Assembly (NCBI RefSeq): GCF_001884235.1
Contig: NZ_MAOI01000068.1
Location: forward strand, 1 to 64,000
Source: Bacillus paramycoides
GTDB taxonomy: Bacteria > Bacillota > Bacilli > Bacillales > Bacillaceae_G
Reading direction: 5' to 3'
Length of the DNA stretch: 64,000 nucleotides
Below, in pieces: positions 25,097-34,726 of the stretch. A program made the position numbers and the translations under genes. The notes under the pieces were generated by a model. The model saw only the letters and a program-made list of their open reading frames with translations. It was not told the origin of the DNA and did not search any database. Numbering within the stretch: position 1 is the first letter of the stretch; each line of letters opens with the position of its first letter.

Positions 25097-26127
25097 TAGC
25101 GCTTATAGGTGTACCACTTTCTGTACTCGGAAAAACACTTCATTGGCCTCAAACAATTATGTTTGCTGTATATTGCATTACTATTATCGCATTAGCGGGT
25201 TTTATGGGGAGAGCAACAGAAAGTTTAGCAATCGTTTCTGGACCCCGGATAGGTGGCTTATTGAATGCAACTTTTGGTAATGCTGTTGAACTTATCATTT
25301 CAATTTTCGCACTTCAGGCAGGGTTAATTGAAGTAGTGTTGGCATCTTTAACTGGTTCTGTACTTGGAAACTTACTATTAGTAGGAGGGCTATCCTTCTT
25401 TATAGGAGGCCTTAAATATAAAAGACAAAGCTTTAATGTTTACGATGCAAGGCATAATTCAGCCTTATTAATATTTGCTGTTGTCGTAGCCTTTGTTATT
25501 CCAGAGATTTTTTCAATGAATATGGATGCTGGAAAGACGTATCAATTAAGCATTGGTGTTTCTATTATCATGATCATTATGTACCTTGCTGCCTTGCTAT
25601 TTAAGTTAGTTACGCACCGCGGTGTATATCAACATAAAAGTGATGAAATGGTGCACGAGGAAGAGCCTGAGTGGTCAAAAGGTAAAGCACTACTCGTTTT
25701 AGCGATAGCAACAATTGCGGTAGCTTATGTTTCAGAGGCACTCGTACATACTTTTGAAACGGTCGCAAAGTCATTTGGCTGGTCAGAGCTATTTATAGGG
25801 GTTATCATCGTTGCGATTGTTGGTAATGCAGCAGAACATGCATCTGCAATTATTATGGCGTATAAAAATAAAGTGAATATCGCAGTTGAAATTGCAGTAG
25901 GTTCTACATTACAAATTGCGATGTTTGTTGCTCCTGTATTAGTACTTCTTTCAATGTTTTTTGCTCAAAAGATGCCGTTAGTATTTACGATACCAGAACT
26001 TGTTTCCATGATTACAGCTGTTTTCTTAACTATTGCTATTTCAAATGATGGGGATACAAACTGGTTTGAAGGAGGCACTTTACTAGCGGCATACGTCATT
26101 ATGGGAATTGGTTTTTATTTATTATGA
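25072..26127 (+). CDS. chaA: Ca2+/H+ antiporter, ChaA/YfkE-like
   Basis: This 351-residue CAX-family antiporter has eleven predicted helices. The two inverted alpha repeats carry GNAVELIISIFAL and GNAAEHASAIIMAY, with the conserved ion-coordinating Glu in each. It exports Ca2+ in exchange for protons. ATG 25072 is chosen: it gives the same length as B. subtilis ChaA/YfkE and has GGAAGGGTGG just upstream, whereas GTG 25063 adds three residues and lacks spacing. yfkD follows after 81 bp, as in B. subtilis. Confidence 0.92.
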   Translation: MFNKIFLIVALIGVPLSVLGKTLHWPQTIMFAVYCITIIALAGFMGRATESLAIVSGPRIGGLLNATFGNAVELIISIFALQAGLIEVVLASLTGSVLGNLLLVGGLSFFIGGLKYKRQSFNVYDARHNSALLIFAVVVAFVIPEIFSMNMDAGKTYQLSIGVSIIMIIMYLAALLFKLVTHRGVYQHKSDEMVHEEEPEWSKGKALLVLAIATIAVAYVSEALVHTFETVAKSFGWSELFIGVIIVAIVGNAAEHASAIIMAYKNKVNIAVEIAVGSTLQIAMFVAPVLVLLSMFFAQKMPLVFTIPELVSMITAVFLTIAISNDGDTNWFEGGTLLAAYVIMGIGFYLL

Positions 26128-26208
26128 AAAATAGGGATAACAATGAGTTTGAGGGAAAACAATAAATACAGTAATTTATATACCTTTACGTAGGAAGGAG
26201 CCAGACAG

Positions 26209-27006
26209 GTGAAACGAGTGTACAGCATATGTCTTTCAACTATGGTCTCGTTTATTTTATTATTTCCTAACAGTAGTTTTGCAAAGACGACAGTAGAAGT
26301 AAAAATGCCTTCATCTGTTTTAAATATTTCAAAAGACAATACATTTCCAAATGATGCACAAGATTTACCACGTTTACAACCGAGTAAGTTTGCTCAAGAA
26401 TTATTGAAAACAGCAAATATCAGAATTGAAAACCCAGATTTAATTCGTATGTTTAATGAAACGACGATTTCGAATGCACCACTTGCAGTAGGGTACCGTG
26501 CGAAAATTTATTTGGGGCAATGGGCATTAAATTATGAATCAATAGATACATCAATTAATTGGGAATATAAGCAAGTAAATCGAAATATATACGATAATCG
26601 CGGAGGGGATCGATTATATCCACTTCGCTACAAGCAAGAAACTCAAAAGACAATCGAAGGCGATTTAACAGCGGATATGAAAGATGCCTCAGATGTGAAA
26701 AAAATGATGCTTTTAAAAGCGCTTGAAAAAGTGCAATTGCCACTTTCATTTAAAACAACTATTGGTTATGGTACTGGGCATGAGCGCGTGTATAATATTA
26801 GTCCAAGTCAACTTGGATATTTGTATGCGTATACACCGGCAGTAAATGAAAAAGGAAAAGTGACATTTGGGGAAGTATACCTCGTGTTAAAAGGAAATCA
26901 AAAAAGGCTTGTCGTGAAAAATATTACATCTCAAGGGATTGGAGCAGCTATTCCAATTCATGATCATTTATTTTTTAAATTTGTTTCTTCATCGCATTCA
27001 CAATGA
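26209..27006 (+). CDS. yfkD: YfkD family secreted protein
   Basis: This 265-residue protein has an N-terminal signal peptide (VKRVYSICLSTMVSFILLF..SSFA, likely cleavage after FAK or SFA near residue 26) and matches YfkD (Pfam YfkD-like) in length and position after chaA. The function is unknown; in B. subtilis it is a general stress gene. The start is GTG with AGGAAGGAG 9 nt upstream. A bidirectional terminator follows. Confidence 0.85.
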   Translation: MKRVYSICLSTMVSFILLFPNSSFAKTTVEVKMPSSVLNISKDNTFPNDAQDLPRLQPSKFAQELLKTANIRIENPDLIRMFNETTISNAPLAVGYRAKIYLGQWALNYESIDTSINWEYKQVNRNIYDNRGGDRLYPLRYKQETQKTIEGDLTADMKDASDVKKMMLLKALEKVQLPLSFKTTIGYGTGHERVYNISPSQLGYLYAYTPAVNEKGKVTFGEVYLVLKGNQKRLVVKNITSQGIGAAIPIHDHLFFKFVSSSHSQ

Positions 27007-27008
27007 AA

Positions 27009-27041
27009 TAAAAAACGTCAGCGCACAGGCTGACGTTTTTT
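27009..27041. terminator. Bidirectional terminator between yfkD and yfkAB
   Basis: A perfect stem AAAAAACGTCAGC/GCTGACGTTTTTT around a 6-nt loop. Confidence 0.9.
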
Positions 27042-27043
27042 AT

Positions 27044-28171
27044 TTATAACATAATGTTTGATGTTTTTGATAAGAAATCTTCTTTCGGATAGTAGCTATT
27101 TTTTACAAGAACATTTGGTCCAAGACATTTCACAGCAGGACAATGACAACTTAATGATTTTGCTGTTTTTGAGTCACACCATTTGTCATAAGCTTCTTGT
27201 AGTGTATTTGTTTGTACATTACCTAGAAGAGGAACGTCACCGAAATCGGTCACGATAATATTTCCGTCGAAAATATTTACGTTTAAACGGGAACGGCCAT
27301 CTGGATCGTTACGGACAGTTACATTTTTACTCTCATGTAATTTCTTTAGTGTAACTAAATCGCGTTCATCATCACTGCATGCATAGAAAGGTAATGTACC
27401 GAATAACATCCAGACATTTTCATCACGAATTTCCAGTAAATGTTCAATCGCATTTCGAATTTCGTCTTTTGTTAAAATTTCAAGTGTGCTAGCGAAGTCA
27501 CTCGGATACATTGGATGCACTTCATGACGTTTACAGCCCATTTCTTCAACGATTTGACGATGAATATGTTCAATGTGTGGTAGGGTTCGTTTGTTCAGCA
27601 TAGTTTCGGCTGATACGAGTACACCTGCATCTGATAGAGCTTTACTATTTGTAATCATTCTTTCGAATAATTTTGCGCGTTGTTCATAAGTAGGTTTACG
27701 CTCCATCATTGCAAATCCGCCTTCAACGAAGTCATCAATTGTTCCCCAGTTATGTGAAATATGCAATACATCTAAGTAGGGAATAATTTGTTCGTAACGT
27801 GCTAAATCTATAGTTAAGTTTGAGTTGATTTGAGTGCGAACGCCGCGTTCATGGGCATATTTTAAGAGTGGTGTTACATAGTTGTCGACGGATTTTTTTG
27901 AAAGCATAGGTTCTCCGCCTGTAATACTTAAAGAACGCAAATAAGGAATCTCATCTAATCGTTTTAATAAAAGCTCCATCGGAAGCGGATTTGGATCTTT
28001 CGGCTGTAATGTGTAACCAACAGCGCAATGCTCGCAACGCATATTGCATAACGTCGTCGTTGTAAACTCAACGTTTGTTAATAGTAGTTTGCCGTACTCT
28101 TCAAGGTCCATATACGCTTCCCATGGATCGTAAGAAGGAGTAATCGGCTTCATTATTTGTGATATCGTCAT
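27044..28171 (-). CDS. yfkAB: Radical SAM protein YfkAB
   Basis: This 375-residue radical SAM enzyme has the 4Fe-4S motif CNMRCEHC at residues 42-49 and a C-terminal cysteine cluster CHCPAVKC near residues 350-357, typical of YfkAB proteins with a CxCxxxxxC extension. SAM-binding SITGGEPML is near residue 99. The substrate is unknown. It is a single intact frame, unlike the B. subtilis locus, which was first annotated as two genes. It is convergent with yfkD. Confidence 0.88.
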   Translation of the reverse strand: MTISQIMKPITPSYDPWEAYMDLEEYGKLLLTNVEFTTTTLCNMRCEHCAVGYTLQPKDPNPLPMELLLKRLDEIPYLRSLSITGGEPMLSKKSVDNYVTPLLKYAHERGVRTQINSNLTIDLARYEQIIPYLDVLHISHNWGTIDDFVEGGFAMMERKPTYEQRAKLFERMITNSKALSDAGVLVSAETMLNKRTLPHIEHIHRQIVEEMGCKRHEVHPMYPSDFASTLEILTKDEIRNAIEHLLEIRDENVWMLFGTLPFYACSDDERDLVTLKKLHESKNVTVRNDPDGRSRLNVNIFDGNIIVTDFGDVPLLGNVQTNTLQEAYDKWCDSKTAKSLSCHCPAVKCLGPNVLVKNSYYPKEDFLSKTSNIML

Positions 28172-28384
28172 ATGAAATACTCCTTTGACTATTGAAATAA
28201 CAATTTGTCCATTCTCTATAATAGAAGAATATGTGCTTTTTATAAAGTGAAACTTTTTTGTGAAAAAAGAGAGAAGGCTTACATTATAATAAATTACTGT
28301 GACAAAATTGATGAAATTTCATGCCCATAGCAATCATTTTTGCGGTATAATAAAAGCAACTCGAATTAAAAGGAGAGTGCCTTC

Positions 28385-28567
28385 ATGGGAAAAGCAATTC
28401 AAGATAAAGATTCACAATTAGTATATTTGAAAGAACGTTTAAATATGTTCATTGAAGTAATTGATACGATTGAACCCGAAGAGGTAGAATTAGAAGATGT
28501 AGATCGTCTTCTTGCAATGTTAGATGAACTAGAATTGAAATGTGAGCAATTTAAAAAAGACGAATAA
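28385..28567 (+). CDS. SE1561 family small protein
   Basis: This 60-residue acidic helical protein (GKAIQDKDSQLVYLKERLNM at the N-terminus, then a run of Glu/Asp and DRLLAMLDELE) matches the small SE1561-type family of Bacillales. The function is unknown. AAAGGAGAG is correctly placed. It has its own terminator. Confidence 0.75.
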   Translation: MGKAIQDKDSQLVYLKERLNMFIEVIDTIEPEEVELEDVDRLLAMLDELELKCEQFKKDE

Positions 28568-28574
28568 TATATTG

Positions 28575-28612
28575 AAACGGTTGCCAATGTGAAGTTGGCA
28601 GCCGTTTTTTTG
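28575..28612 (+). terminator. Terminator after the SE1561-type gene
   Basis: The stem AAACGGTTGCCAA/TTGGCAGCCGTTT (one wobble) is followed by a seven-T run. Confidence 0.85.
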
Positions 28613-28786
28613 TAAGGAACTTGTTTGATTAAATAGAAGGAATATAGAAAAAAAGGTATAATCAAGTTGTGAAAAATTTCATTAAACCTTTAATGGCGTG
28701 AAATAAATAAAAAGCTGAAGAGTATAACAATGGAATTTTCATTTCATAACGTTTTGGTAGCGTTCACAATTGAGGGGGAAGTAACA

Positions 28787-30310
28787 ATGGAAAAGCTTCA
28801 AGAAAGCATGTATCAACTAATTGTTGAAACGTCAACGAACTTACCGAAAGATGTTCGTCGCGCAATTCAACAGGCGAAAGAACGAGAAAATGCAGGAACT
28901 CGCTCTGCAATGGCACTTGGCACAATTACAAATAACATCAAAATGGCAGATGATAATATCTCGCCAATTTGCCAAGATACAGGGATGCCAACGTTTAAAA
29001 TTTATACACCGGTTGGTGTGAATCAATTAAAGCTGAAGGAAGCTATCTATAGTGCGCTTGAGCGGGCAACAAAAGATGGTAAACTTCGTCCGAACTCTGT
29101 TGATTCTCTTTTTGGAGACAATAGTGGAAACAATTTAGGACCAGGTACACCTGTTATTAAGTTTGAACAATGGGAAAAAGATTACATTGATGCGCGTTTA
29201 ATTTTAAAAGGTGGCGGCTGTGAGAATAAAAATATTCAATATAGCTTGCCTTGCGAAATAGAAGGACTTGGACGAGCTGGACGTGATTTAGAAGGAATTC
29301 GTAAATGCCTTCTTCATGCAGTATATCAAGCGCAAGGCCAAGGGTGTAGCGCTGGGGTAATCGGCGTCGGTATCGGGGGAGACCGCACATCAGGTTACGA
29401 ATTAGCAAAAAATCAACTATTCCGTACATTAGATGATGTAAATCCAGTTCCAGAATTACAAAAGCTTGAAGAGTACGTATTAGAGAATGCGAATAAGCTT
29501 GGTATTGGTACGATGGGATTTGGCGGAGAAACAACTTTACTAGGTTGTAAAATCGGAGTGTATAATCGTTTGCCAGCTAGTTTCTACGTATCTGTTGCGT
29601 ATAATTGTTGGGCATATCGTCGTCTTGGCGTAACAATTCATCCTGAGACAGGTGAAATTATGGATTGGTTATACCAAGAAGGTGAAGATACACTTCAGCA
29701 AGACGCTGCGCAAGAACAAACAGAGCAACGTGAAATCGTATTACAAGCTCCAATTACAGAAGAGCAAATTCGTGAACTTCGTGTTGGGGATGTTGTTACA
29801 ATTAACGGTATGATGTATACAGGACGTGACGCAATTCATAAACACTTAATGGATAATGATTGCCCAGTAGATTTAAATGGACAAATTATTTACCACTGTG
29901 GTCCAGTTGTAGTGAAAGATGAAAACGACAATTGGAAAATTAAAGCGGCAGGTCCAACGACAAGTATTCGTGAAGAGCCATATCAAGGTGATATTATGAA
30001 AAAGTTCGGTATCCGTGCTGTAATTGGTAAAGGCGGTATGGGTGCGAAAACATTAGCGGCATTAGAAGAACACGGTGGTGTGTACTTAAATGCAATTGGT
30101 GGTGCGGCACAATATTATGCTGAATGTATTAAAGAAGTGAAAGATGTTGATTTCTTACAATTCGGTATCCCAGAGGCAATGTGGCATTTACGTATCGATG
30201 GTTTTAAAGCAGTTGTAACGATGGATTCTCACGGTAACAGTCTACATGCTGATGTTGATAAAACATCACTTGAAAAATTAGCGAGCTTTAAAGAACCTGT
30301 ATTCAAGTAA
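28787..30310 (+). CDS. fumA: Class I fumarate hydratase (4Fe-4S)
   Basis: This 507-residue oxygen-sensitive fumarase interconverts fumarate and malate in the TCA cycle. N-terminal alpha domain: cluster ligands in SPICQDTGMPTF, KGGGCENKN and GQGCSAGVIGVGIGGDRTSG. C-terminal beta domain: from about residue 325 (GDVVTINGMMYTGRDAIHK) with KGGMGAKT and the GGAAQYYA motif. ATG 28787 is used because GAGGGGGA lies 7 nt before it; the ATG at 28730 lacks a ribosome site. It is monocistronic with a terminator. Confidence 0.92.
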   Translation: MEKLQESMYQLIVETSTNLPKDVRRAIQQAKERENAGTRSAMALGTITNNIKMADDNISPICQDTGMPTFKIYTPVGVNQLKLKEAIYSALERATKDGKLRPNSVDSLFGDNSGNNLGPGTPVIKFEQWEKDYIDARLILKGGGCENKNIQYSLPCEIEGLGRAGRDLEGIRKCLLHAVYQAQGQGCSAGVIGVGIGGDRTSGYELAKNQLFRTLDDVNPVPELQKLEEYVLENANKLGIGTMGFGGETTLLGCKIGVYNRLPASFYVSVAYNCWAYRRLGVTIHPETGEIMDWLYQEGEDTLQQDAAQEQTEQREIVLQAPITEEQIRELRVGDVVTINGMMYTGRDAIHKHLMDNDCPVDLNGQIIYHCGPVVVKDENDNWKIKAAGPTTSIREEPYQGDIMKKFGIRAVIGKGGMGAKTLAALEEHGGVYLNAIGGAAQYYAECIKEVKDVDFLQFGIPEAMWHLRIDGFKAVVTMDSHGNSLHADVDKTSLEKLASFKEPVFK

Positions 30311-30314
30311 GTAG

Positions 30315-30348
30315 AAATGCATCTCGAATTATTCGAGGTGCATTTTTT
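30315..30348 (+). terminator. Terminator after fumA
   Basis: The stem AAATGCATCTCGAAT with ATTCGAGGTGCATTT is followed by a T-run. Confidence 0.85.
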
Positions 30349-30435
30349 GGTATATATAGAAAAACATGTTCAGCATGAAAGAAAGAGCAATAACAGAAAC
30401 TACAGGTACGATTATATATGGAAAGGAGACTATTT

Positions 30436-31218
30436 ATGAAATATAAATGGTTATATATAGGTCTCATTTTTTCAATTATGATGGCAATTGTTCCAGTTTC
30501 AGCATTTGCTTATACGAATACACCACATAACTGGGGAATCCCACGCCCTAAAAATGAAACGGTGCCAGATGCAGGGAAATTATATACAGAATTACTACAA
30601 AAAAATGGCGGTTTTTACTTAGGGGATACAAAGAAAAAAGACATATATTTAACGTTTGATAATGGGTATGAAAATGGATATACAGGAAAGATTTTAGATG
30701 TACTAAAGGAGAAAAAAGTACCAGCAACTTTCTTTGTGACGGGACATTATATAAAAACACAAAAAGATTTACTATTAAGAATGAAAAATGAAGGACATAT
30801 TATTGGCAATCATTCTTGGAGTCATCCTGATTTTACAGCTGTAAATGATGCAAAACTTCGTGAAGAATTGACTAGTGTAACGGAAGAAATAAAAAAAGTA
30901 ACAGGGCAAAAAGAAGTGAAATATGTACGTCCTCCGCGAGGCGTGTTTAGTGAAAGAACGCTAGCTCTTACGAAAGAAATGGGATACTATAACGTGTTTT
31001 GGTCGCTTGCATTTCTTGATTGGAAAGTAGATCAGCAAAGAGGATGGCAATATGCTCATAATAATGTAATGACTATGATTCATCCAGGGTCTGTTTTGTT
31101 ACTTCATGCGATATCGAAAGATAATGCAGAGGCACTAGCGAAAATCATTGATGATTTGCGCGAGAAAGGGTATCATTTTAAAAGCCTAGATGATTTAGTA
31201 AAAAGCAATCAACCGTAA
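30436..31218 (+). CDS. pdaA: Polysaccharide deacetylase PdaA (delta-lactam biosynthetic de-N-acetylase)
   Basis: This 260-residue exported NodB-type deacetylase removes the acetyl group of MurNAc so that muramic delta-lactam can form in spore cortex. Signal peptide residues 1-25 end VSAFAYT. Metal and catalytic motifs are TFDNGYENG (Asp75), HSWSHPD (His126, His130) and RPPRGVFSE. TFDNGY rather than TFDDG is the PdaA hallmark. ATG 30436 follows GGAAAGGAGA; ATG 30418 lies before that site. Neighbours yfjP and yfjO repeat the B. subtilis order. Confidence 0.92.
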   Translation: MKYKWLYIGLIFSIMMAIVPVSAFAYTNTPHNWGIPRPKNETVPDAGKLYTELLQKNGGFYLGDTKKKDIYLTFDNGYENGYTGKILDVLKEKKVPATFFVTGHYIKTQKDLLLRMKNEGHIIGNHSWSHPDFTAVNDAKLREELTSVTEEIKKVTGQKEVKYVRPPRGVFSERTLALTKEMGYYNVFWSLAFLDWKVDQQRGWQYAHNNVMTMIHPGSVLLLHAISKDNAEALAKIIDDLREKGYHFKSLDDLVKSNQP

Positions 31219-31239
31219 GCATGTATGCTTGCGGTTTTC
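31211..31239 (+). terminator. Terminator overlapping the pdaA stop
   Basis: The stem AACCGTAAGCA/TGCTTGCGGTT contains the TAA stop codon and runs into TTTTC. Confidence 0.65.
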
Positions 31240-31277
31240 TCATGCTATAATGATGTGTAAAAAGGATGGGGAAACGT

Positions 31278-32141
31278 ATGTGGAGCGAACATGTTACGTT
31301 AGAATATCCGTACCACTTTGAAGAAGTGCTAAAGCGTTTATCTTTCGACCCGTTAAACGTCATTCAGTTAGACGAGAAAGTAATTTATATCCCGCTTTCT
31401 ATAGACGAAGAACAGATTGTTGTTCGGTTGCAGGGGATTGGTACTGTTCAAAATCCACAGTTTTGGCTCTCTAGTCAGACAGGAGATCAAGAGAAAGTAA
31501 TGAGACGAATGAGGTCCATTTTTCACTGGAATGACCCGTTTCAAAATATACAAAATCATTTTTTAAACACATCATTACGTCCACTATTTGAAACATATGC
31601 TTATACTCCAATTATTTTAGAATTTGATTATTTCGCTTGTCTTCTTCGTTGTATTATTCATCAACAAATAAATTTGAAATTTGCTACTGTGCTAACAGAG
31701 CAATTTGTAAAACGATATGGGACAGAAAAAAACGGCGTTTTATTTTTCCCAACACCAGAAAGAGTAGCGAATATTCCAATAGAGGAATTGAGAGAGCAGA
31801 AGTTTAGTCAGCGAAAAGCTGAATATATGGTAGGATTAGCAAAGCATATTGTCGACGGTAAATTAGATTTAGCAAGGATAGAAAACGAAACAGAAGAAGA
31901 AGTATCGGCACAATTGTTACCAATAAGGGGTATTGGAGCATGGACAGTACAAAACTTTTTAATGTTTGGGCTTGGACGGAAAAATATGTTTCCGAAAGCA
32001 GACATAGGGATTCAGCGTGCACTTCAAGGTGTATTCCAATTAGAGAATAAGCCTGATGATGCATTTTTAGAAAAAGTGAAACAAGAGTGTGAACCATATT
32101 GCAGTTATGCAGCGTTATATTTATGGAAAAGTATAGAGTAG
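31278..32141 (+). CDS. DNA-3-methyladenine glycosylase (AlkA/HhH-GPD), YfjP-like
   Basis: This 287-residue base-excision repair glycosylase removes alkylated bases from DNA. The helix-hairpin-helix [15 protein letters not shown] is near residues 213-227, followed by the catalytic Asp in [12 protein letters not shown]. The position between pdaA and the RNA methyltransferase matches B. subtilis yfjP. ATG 31278 is preferred: ATG 31266 sits directly on the only ribosome-site purines, whereas GGATGGGGA is 5-6 nt before 31278. Confidence 0.85.
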   Translation: MWSEHVTLEYPYHFEEVLKRLSFDPLNVIQLDEKVIYIPLSIDEEQIVVRLQGIGTVQNPQFWLSSQTGDQEKVMRRMRSIFHWNDPFQNIQNHFLNTSLRPLFETYAYTPIILEFDYFACLLRCIIHQQINLKFATVLTEQFVKRYGTEKNGVLFFPTPERVANIPIEELREQKFSQRKAEYMVGLAKHIVDGKLDLARIENETEEEVSAQLLPIRGIGAWTVQNFLMFGLGRKNMFPKADIGIQRALQGVFQLENKPDDAFLEKVKQECEPYCSYAALYLWKSIE

Positions 32142-32151
32142 AGGTGTAATA

Positions 32152-33531
32152 ATGATACAAAAGCAACAAGAGAGTAAGTTGGAAGTTGGTCAAACGTTTC
32201 CTGTGACAATTAAACGTCTTGGGATTAACGGAGAAGGCGTTGGTTATTTTAAGAGACAAGTTGTTTTCATTCCAGGGGCATTACCAGGAGAAGAAGTTGT
32301 TGCTGAAGCAACGAAAATTCAGCGTGGCTTCGCTGAAGCGAAAGTGAAAAAAGTTCGTAAATCATCACCACATCGTGTGAAAGCACCATGTTCAGTATAT
32401 GAGGAGTGTGGTGGCTGTCAGCTACAACATTTAGATTATAAAGAACAATTAAATCAAAAGCGTGATATCGTTGTACAAGCATTCGAGAAGTACATGAAGA
32501 ATAGTATGGAAGAGAAAATTCGTCCGACACTTGGTATGGAAAATCCATGGCATTATCGTAATAAGAGTCAATTACAAGTGGGACGTAAAGATGAAAAGGT
32601 TATTACAGGATTATATAAACAAAACTCACATCAGTTAATTGATATTTCTCATTGTATGATTCAACATAAAGCGACGAATGAAGCGACAAAAGTTGTAAGA
32701 CGTATATTAGAAAAATTAAATGTCTCTATTTACAATGAGAAGAAGCAAAAAGGTTTAGTACGTACAATTGTGACACGTACTGCAGTTCAAACAGGGGAAG
32801 TACAAGTCACACTTGTTACAACAAAAGAAGAATTACCGAATAAAGAGCAATTTATCGCAGAAGTACAAAAACAGATGCCAACTGTTAAATCAATTATGCA
32901 AAACGTAAACTGGCGTAAAACATCTGTTATTTTCGGTGATAAAACATTTAAATTAGCAGGAAAAGAAGTAATTCAAGAAACACTTGGCGATTTATCATTT
33001 GAACTATCAGCTCGTGCTTTCTTCCAACTAAATCCAGAACAAACAGTTGTTTTATACGATGAAGCAAAAAAAGCAGCCGCTTTAACTGGAAGCGAGAAGA
33101 TTGTGGATGCATATTGTGGTGTTGGTACAATCGGCCTTTGGCTTGCGAATGATGCAGCGGAAGTACGTGGTATGGATGTAATTCCAGAAGCAATTGAAGA
33201 TGCAAAGAAAAATGCAAAACGCCACGGATTCACAAATACAAAGTATGAAGCTGGTAAAGCGGAACAATGGTTACCGAAATGGGTGAAAGAAGGCTGGCGC
33301 CCAGATGTGATTGTTGTTGATCCACCGCGTACAGGTTGCGATGATAAATTACTTGAAACGATTTTAAAAGTAAGACCGAAACAAGTTGTTTACGTATCTT
33401 GTAATCCGTCATCGTTAGCACGTGATGTGAATGTATTAATGAAGAGCTATGAAGTGGAATATGTACAACCTGTTGATATGTTCCCGCATACAGCTCATGT
33501 GGAGAATGTGGTTAGATTAACGTTGAAATAG
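32152..33531 (+). CDS. rlmD: 23S rRNA (uracil-C5) methyltransferase, RlmD/TrmA family (YfjO-like)
   Basis: This 459-residue SAM-dependent m5U methyltransferase has an N-terminal TRAM domain (residues 10-70), the 4Fe-4S ligands Cys80, Cys86, Cys89 with a later Cys in SHCMIQHK, a Rossmann core with [11 protein letters not shown], the DPPRTGCD loop, and the catalytic Cys in [13 protein letters not shown]. By synteny it is B. subtilis YfjO, whose exact target uridine is less certain than that of RlmCD (YefA). It starts 10 bp after the glycosylase gene, so they are probably cotranscribed. Confidence 0.88.
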   Translation: MIQKQQESKLEVGQTFPVTIKRLGINGEGVGYFKRQVVFIPGALPGEEVVAEATKIQRGFAEAKVKKVRKSSPHRVKAPCSVYEECGGCQLQHLDYKEQLNQKRDIVVQAFEKYMKNSMEEKIRPTLGMENPWHYRNKSQLQVGRKDEKVITGLYKQNSHQLIDISHCMIQHKATNEATKVVRRILEKLNVSIYNEKKQKGLVRTIVTRTAVQTGEVQVTLVTTKEELPNKEQFIAEVQKQMPTVKSIMQNVNWRKTSVIFGDKTFKLAGKEVIQETLGDLSFELSARAFFQLNPEQTVVLYDEAKKAAALTGSEKIVDAYCGVGTIGLWLANDAAEVRGMDVIPEAIEDAKKNAKRHGFTNTKYEAGKAEQWLPKWVKEGWRPDVIVVDPPRTGCDDKLLETILKVRPKQVVYVSCNPSSLARDVNVLMKSYEVEYVQPVDMFPHTAHVENVVRLTLK

Positions 33532-33571
33532 AAGAATTAAAAATGTTGATGAAGTAACAATATGTTATAGT

Positions 33572-33612
33572 TCCCTCATATGGCAAAGCTATATGAGGGA
33601 TTATATTTTTGG
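33572..33612 (+). terminator. Terminator before truA
   Basis: The stem CCCTCATAT/ATATGAGGG with a 9-nt loop is followed by an AT-rich tract ending in TTTTT. It ends the yfjP-yfjO transcript. Confidence 0.65.
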
Positions 33613-33637
33613 GCCTATTAAAGGCAAGGAGAATACG

Positions 33638-34375
33638 ATGAACAATTATAAATTAACGATTCAGTATGACGGTGCGCGGTATAAAGGGTGGCAACGTCTT
33701 GGTAATAACGATAATACGATTCAAGGGAAAATCGAAAGTGTAATATCTGAAATGATCGGGAAAGAAATTGAGATTGTCGGCTGTAGTAGAACGGATGCTG
33801 GTGTACATGCTTTGAATCAAGTAGCTAACTTTAAGAGTGATGAGAAGTTAGTGGAACATAAAGTGAAAAAGTATTTAAATCAATATTTACCAAACGATAT
33901 TAGTATTACGAATGTAGAAGAAGTGTCAGATCGTTTCCATGCTCGTTACAATTCTAAAGCAAAAACATATCTTTATAAAATTTGGAATGAAGAGCATACG
34001 AACCCATTTATGCGTAAATACAGCATGCACGTTAATAAGAAATTAAATGTGAAAAGCATGAAAGAAGCTGCGAAACATTTAGTTGGTTCACATGACTTTA
34101 CTGCTTTTTCAAATGCGAAATCAAAGAAAAAGTCTATGGTTCGAGAAGTATATTCACTTGATGTGATGGAAGAGGCTGGATTTGTACAAATTAGAATAAG
34201 TGGTAACGGCTTCCTTCATAATATGGTACGAAAAATTGTTGGGGCATTAATTGAAGTTGGATTAGGACAATTAGATGCTGAAGCAATTCCACACATTTTA
34301 GAGGCGAAACAACGTAATCAAATTAATTGTCTTGCTGAGGCAAGTGGGTTGTATTTGGAGAAGGTTGAGTTTTAA
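33638..34375 (+). CDS. truA: tRNA pseudouridine(38-40) synthase, TruA paralogue
   Basis: This 245-residue pseudouridine synthase modifies the anticodon stem-loop of tRNAs. The catalytic Asp53 is in GCSRTDAGVHALNQ, the YKLTIQYDGARYKGWQ start is typical, and the C-terminal ISGNGFLHNMVRKIVGALIEVG closes the fold. ATG 33638 follows AAGGAG; ATG 33593 is upstream of that site. It is not in a ribosomal-protein cluster, so it is likely the second TruA of the genome. Confidence 0.9.
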   Translation: MNNYKLTIQYDGARYKGWQRLGNNDNTIQGKIESVISEMIGKEIEIVGCSRTDAGVHALNQVANFKSDEKLVEHKVKKYLNQYLPNDISITNVEEVSDRFHARYNSKAKTYLYKIWNEEHTNPFMRKYSMHVNKKLNVKSMKEAAKHLVGSHDFTAFSNAKSKKKSMVREVYSLDVMEEAGFVQIRISGNGFLHNMVRKIVGALIEVGLGQLDAEAIPHILEAKQRNQINCLAEASGLYLEKVEF

Positions 34376-34384
34376 TATTAAACA

Positions 34385-34421
34385 AAAAAATCGAGCTGAG
34401 TGAGCAGGCTCGATTTTTTAT
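34385..34421. terminator. Bidirectional terminator after truA
   Basis: The stem AAAAAATCGAGC/GCTCGATTTTTT around an 11-nt loop lies between truA and a convergent small gene. Confidence 0.85.
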
Positions 34422-34438
34422 TTTAAAACATTTTTAGA

Positions 34439-34642
34439 TTAAGAAGATTTCTCTCTCTTCATACGCAACTTCAAATTCCAAAAAGCAGCAAGCATAATAG
34501 CTGCAAACGAGCCGCTAATTGTTCCTAATAGCTTTGCATAAGGAAAGCTGCTCATATCAGTATTAATGAATAACATCATACATAGAACGGCAGGGAGAAG
34601 GTATAAGTATTGTAATAACTTTAACTTTTTATCATTACTCAT
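34439..34642 (-). CDS. Small two-helix membrane protein
   Basis: This 67-residue protein has two hydrophobic helices (YLYLLPAVLCMMLFI and LLGTISGSFAAIMLAAFW) and charged ends. No family is recognised. AGAGGCG is 6 nt upstream of the ATG. The function is unknown. Confidence 0.6.
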   Translation of the reverse strand: MSNDKKLKLLQYLYLLPAVLCMMLFINTDMSSFPYAKLLGTISGSFAAIMLAAFWNLKLRMKREKSS

Positions 34643-34726
34643 ATATATCGCCTCTTTCTAGCATGTTATATGTTTATTATAACATATTTTACCAAATATT
34701 AGTTTGCACTTGGAGAAAGGTTCATT

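Noticed and set aside
31804-32259. Minus-strand ORFs opposite the DNA glycosylase and RlmD genes
   Set aside because: They lack ribosome sites and are antisense to well-supported enzymes on the plus strand.
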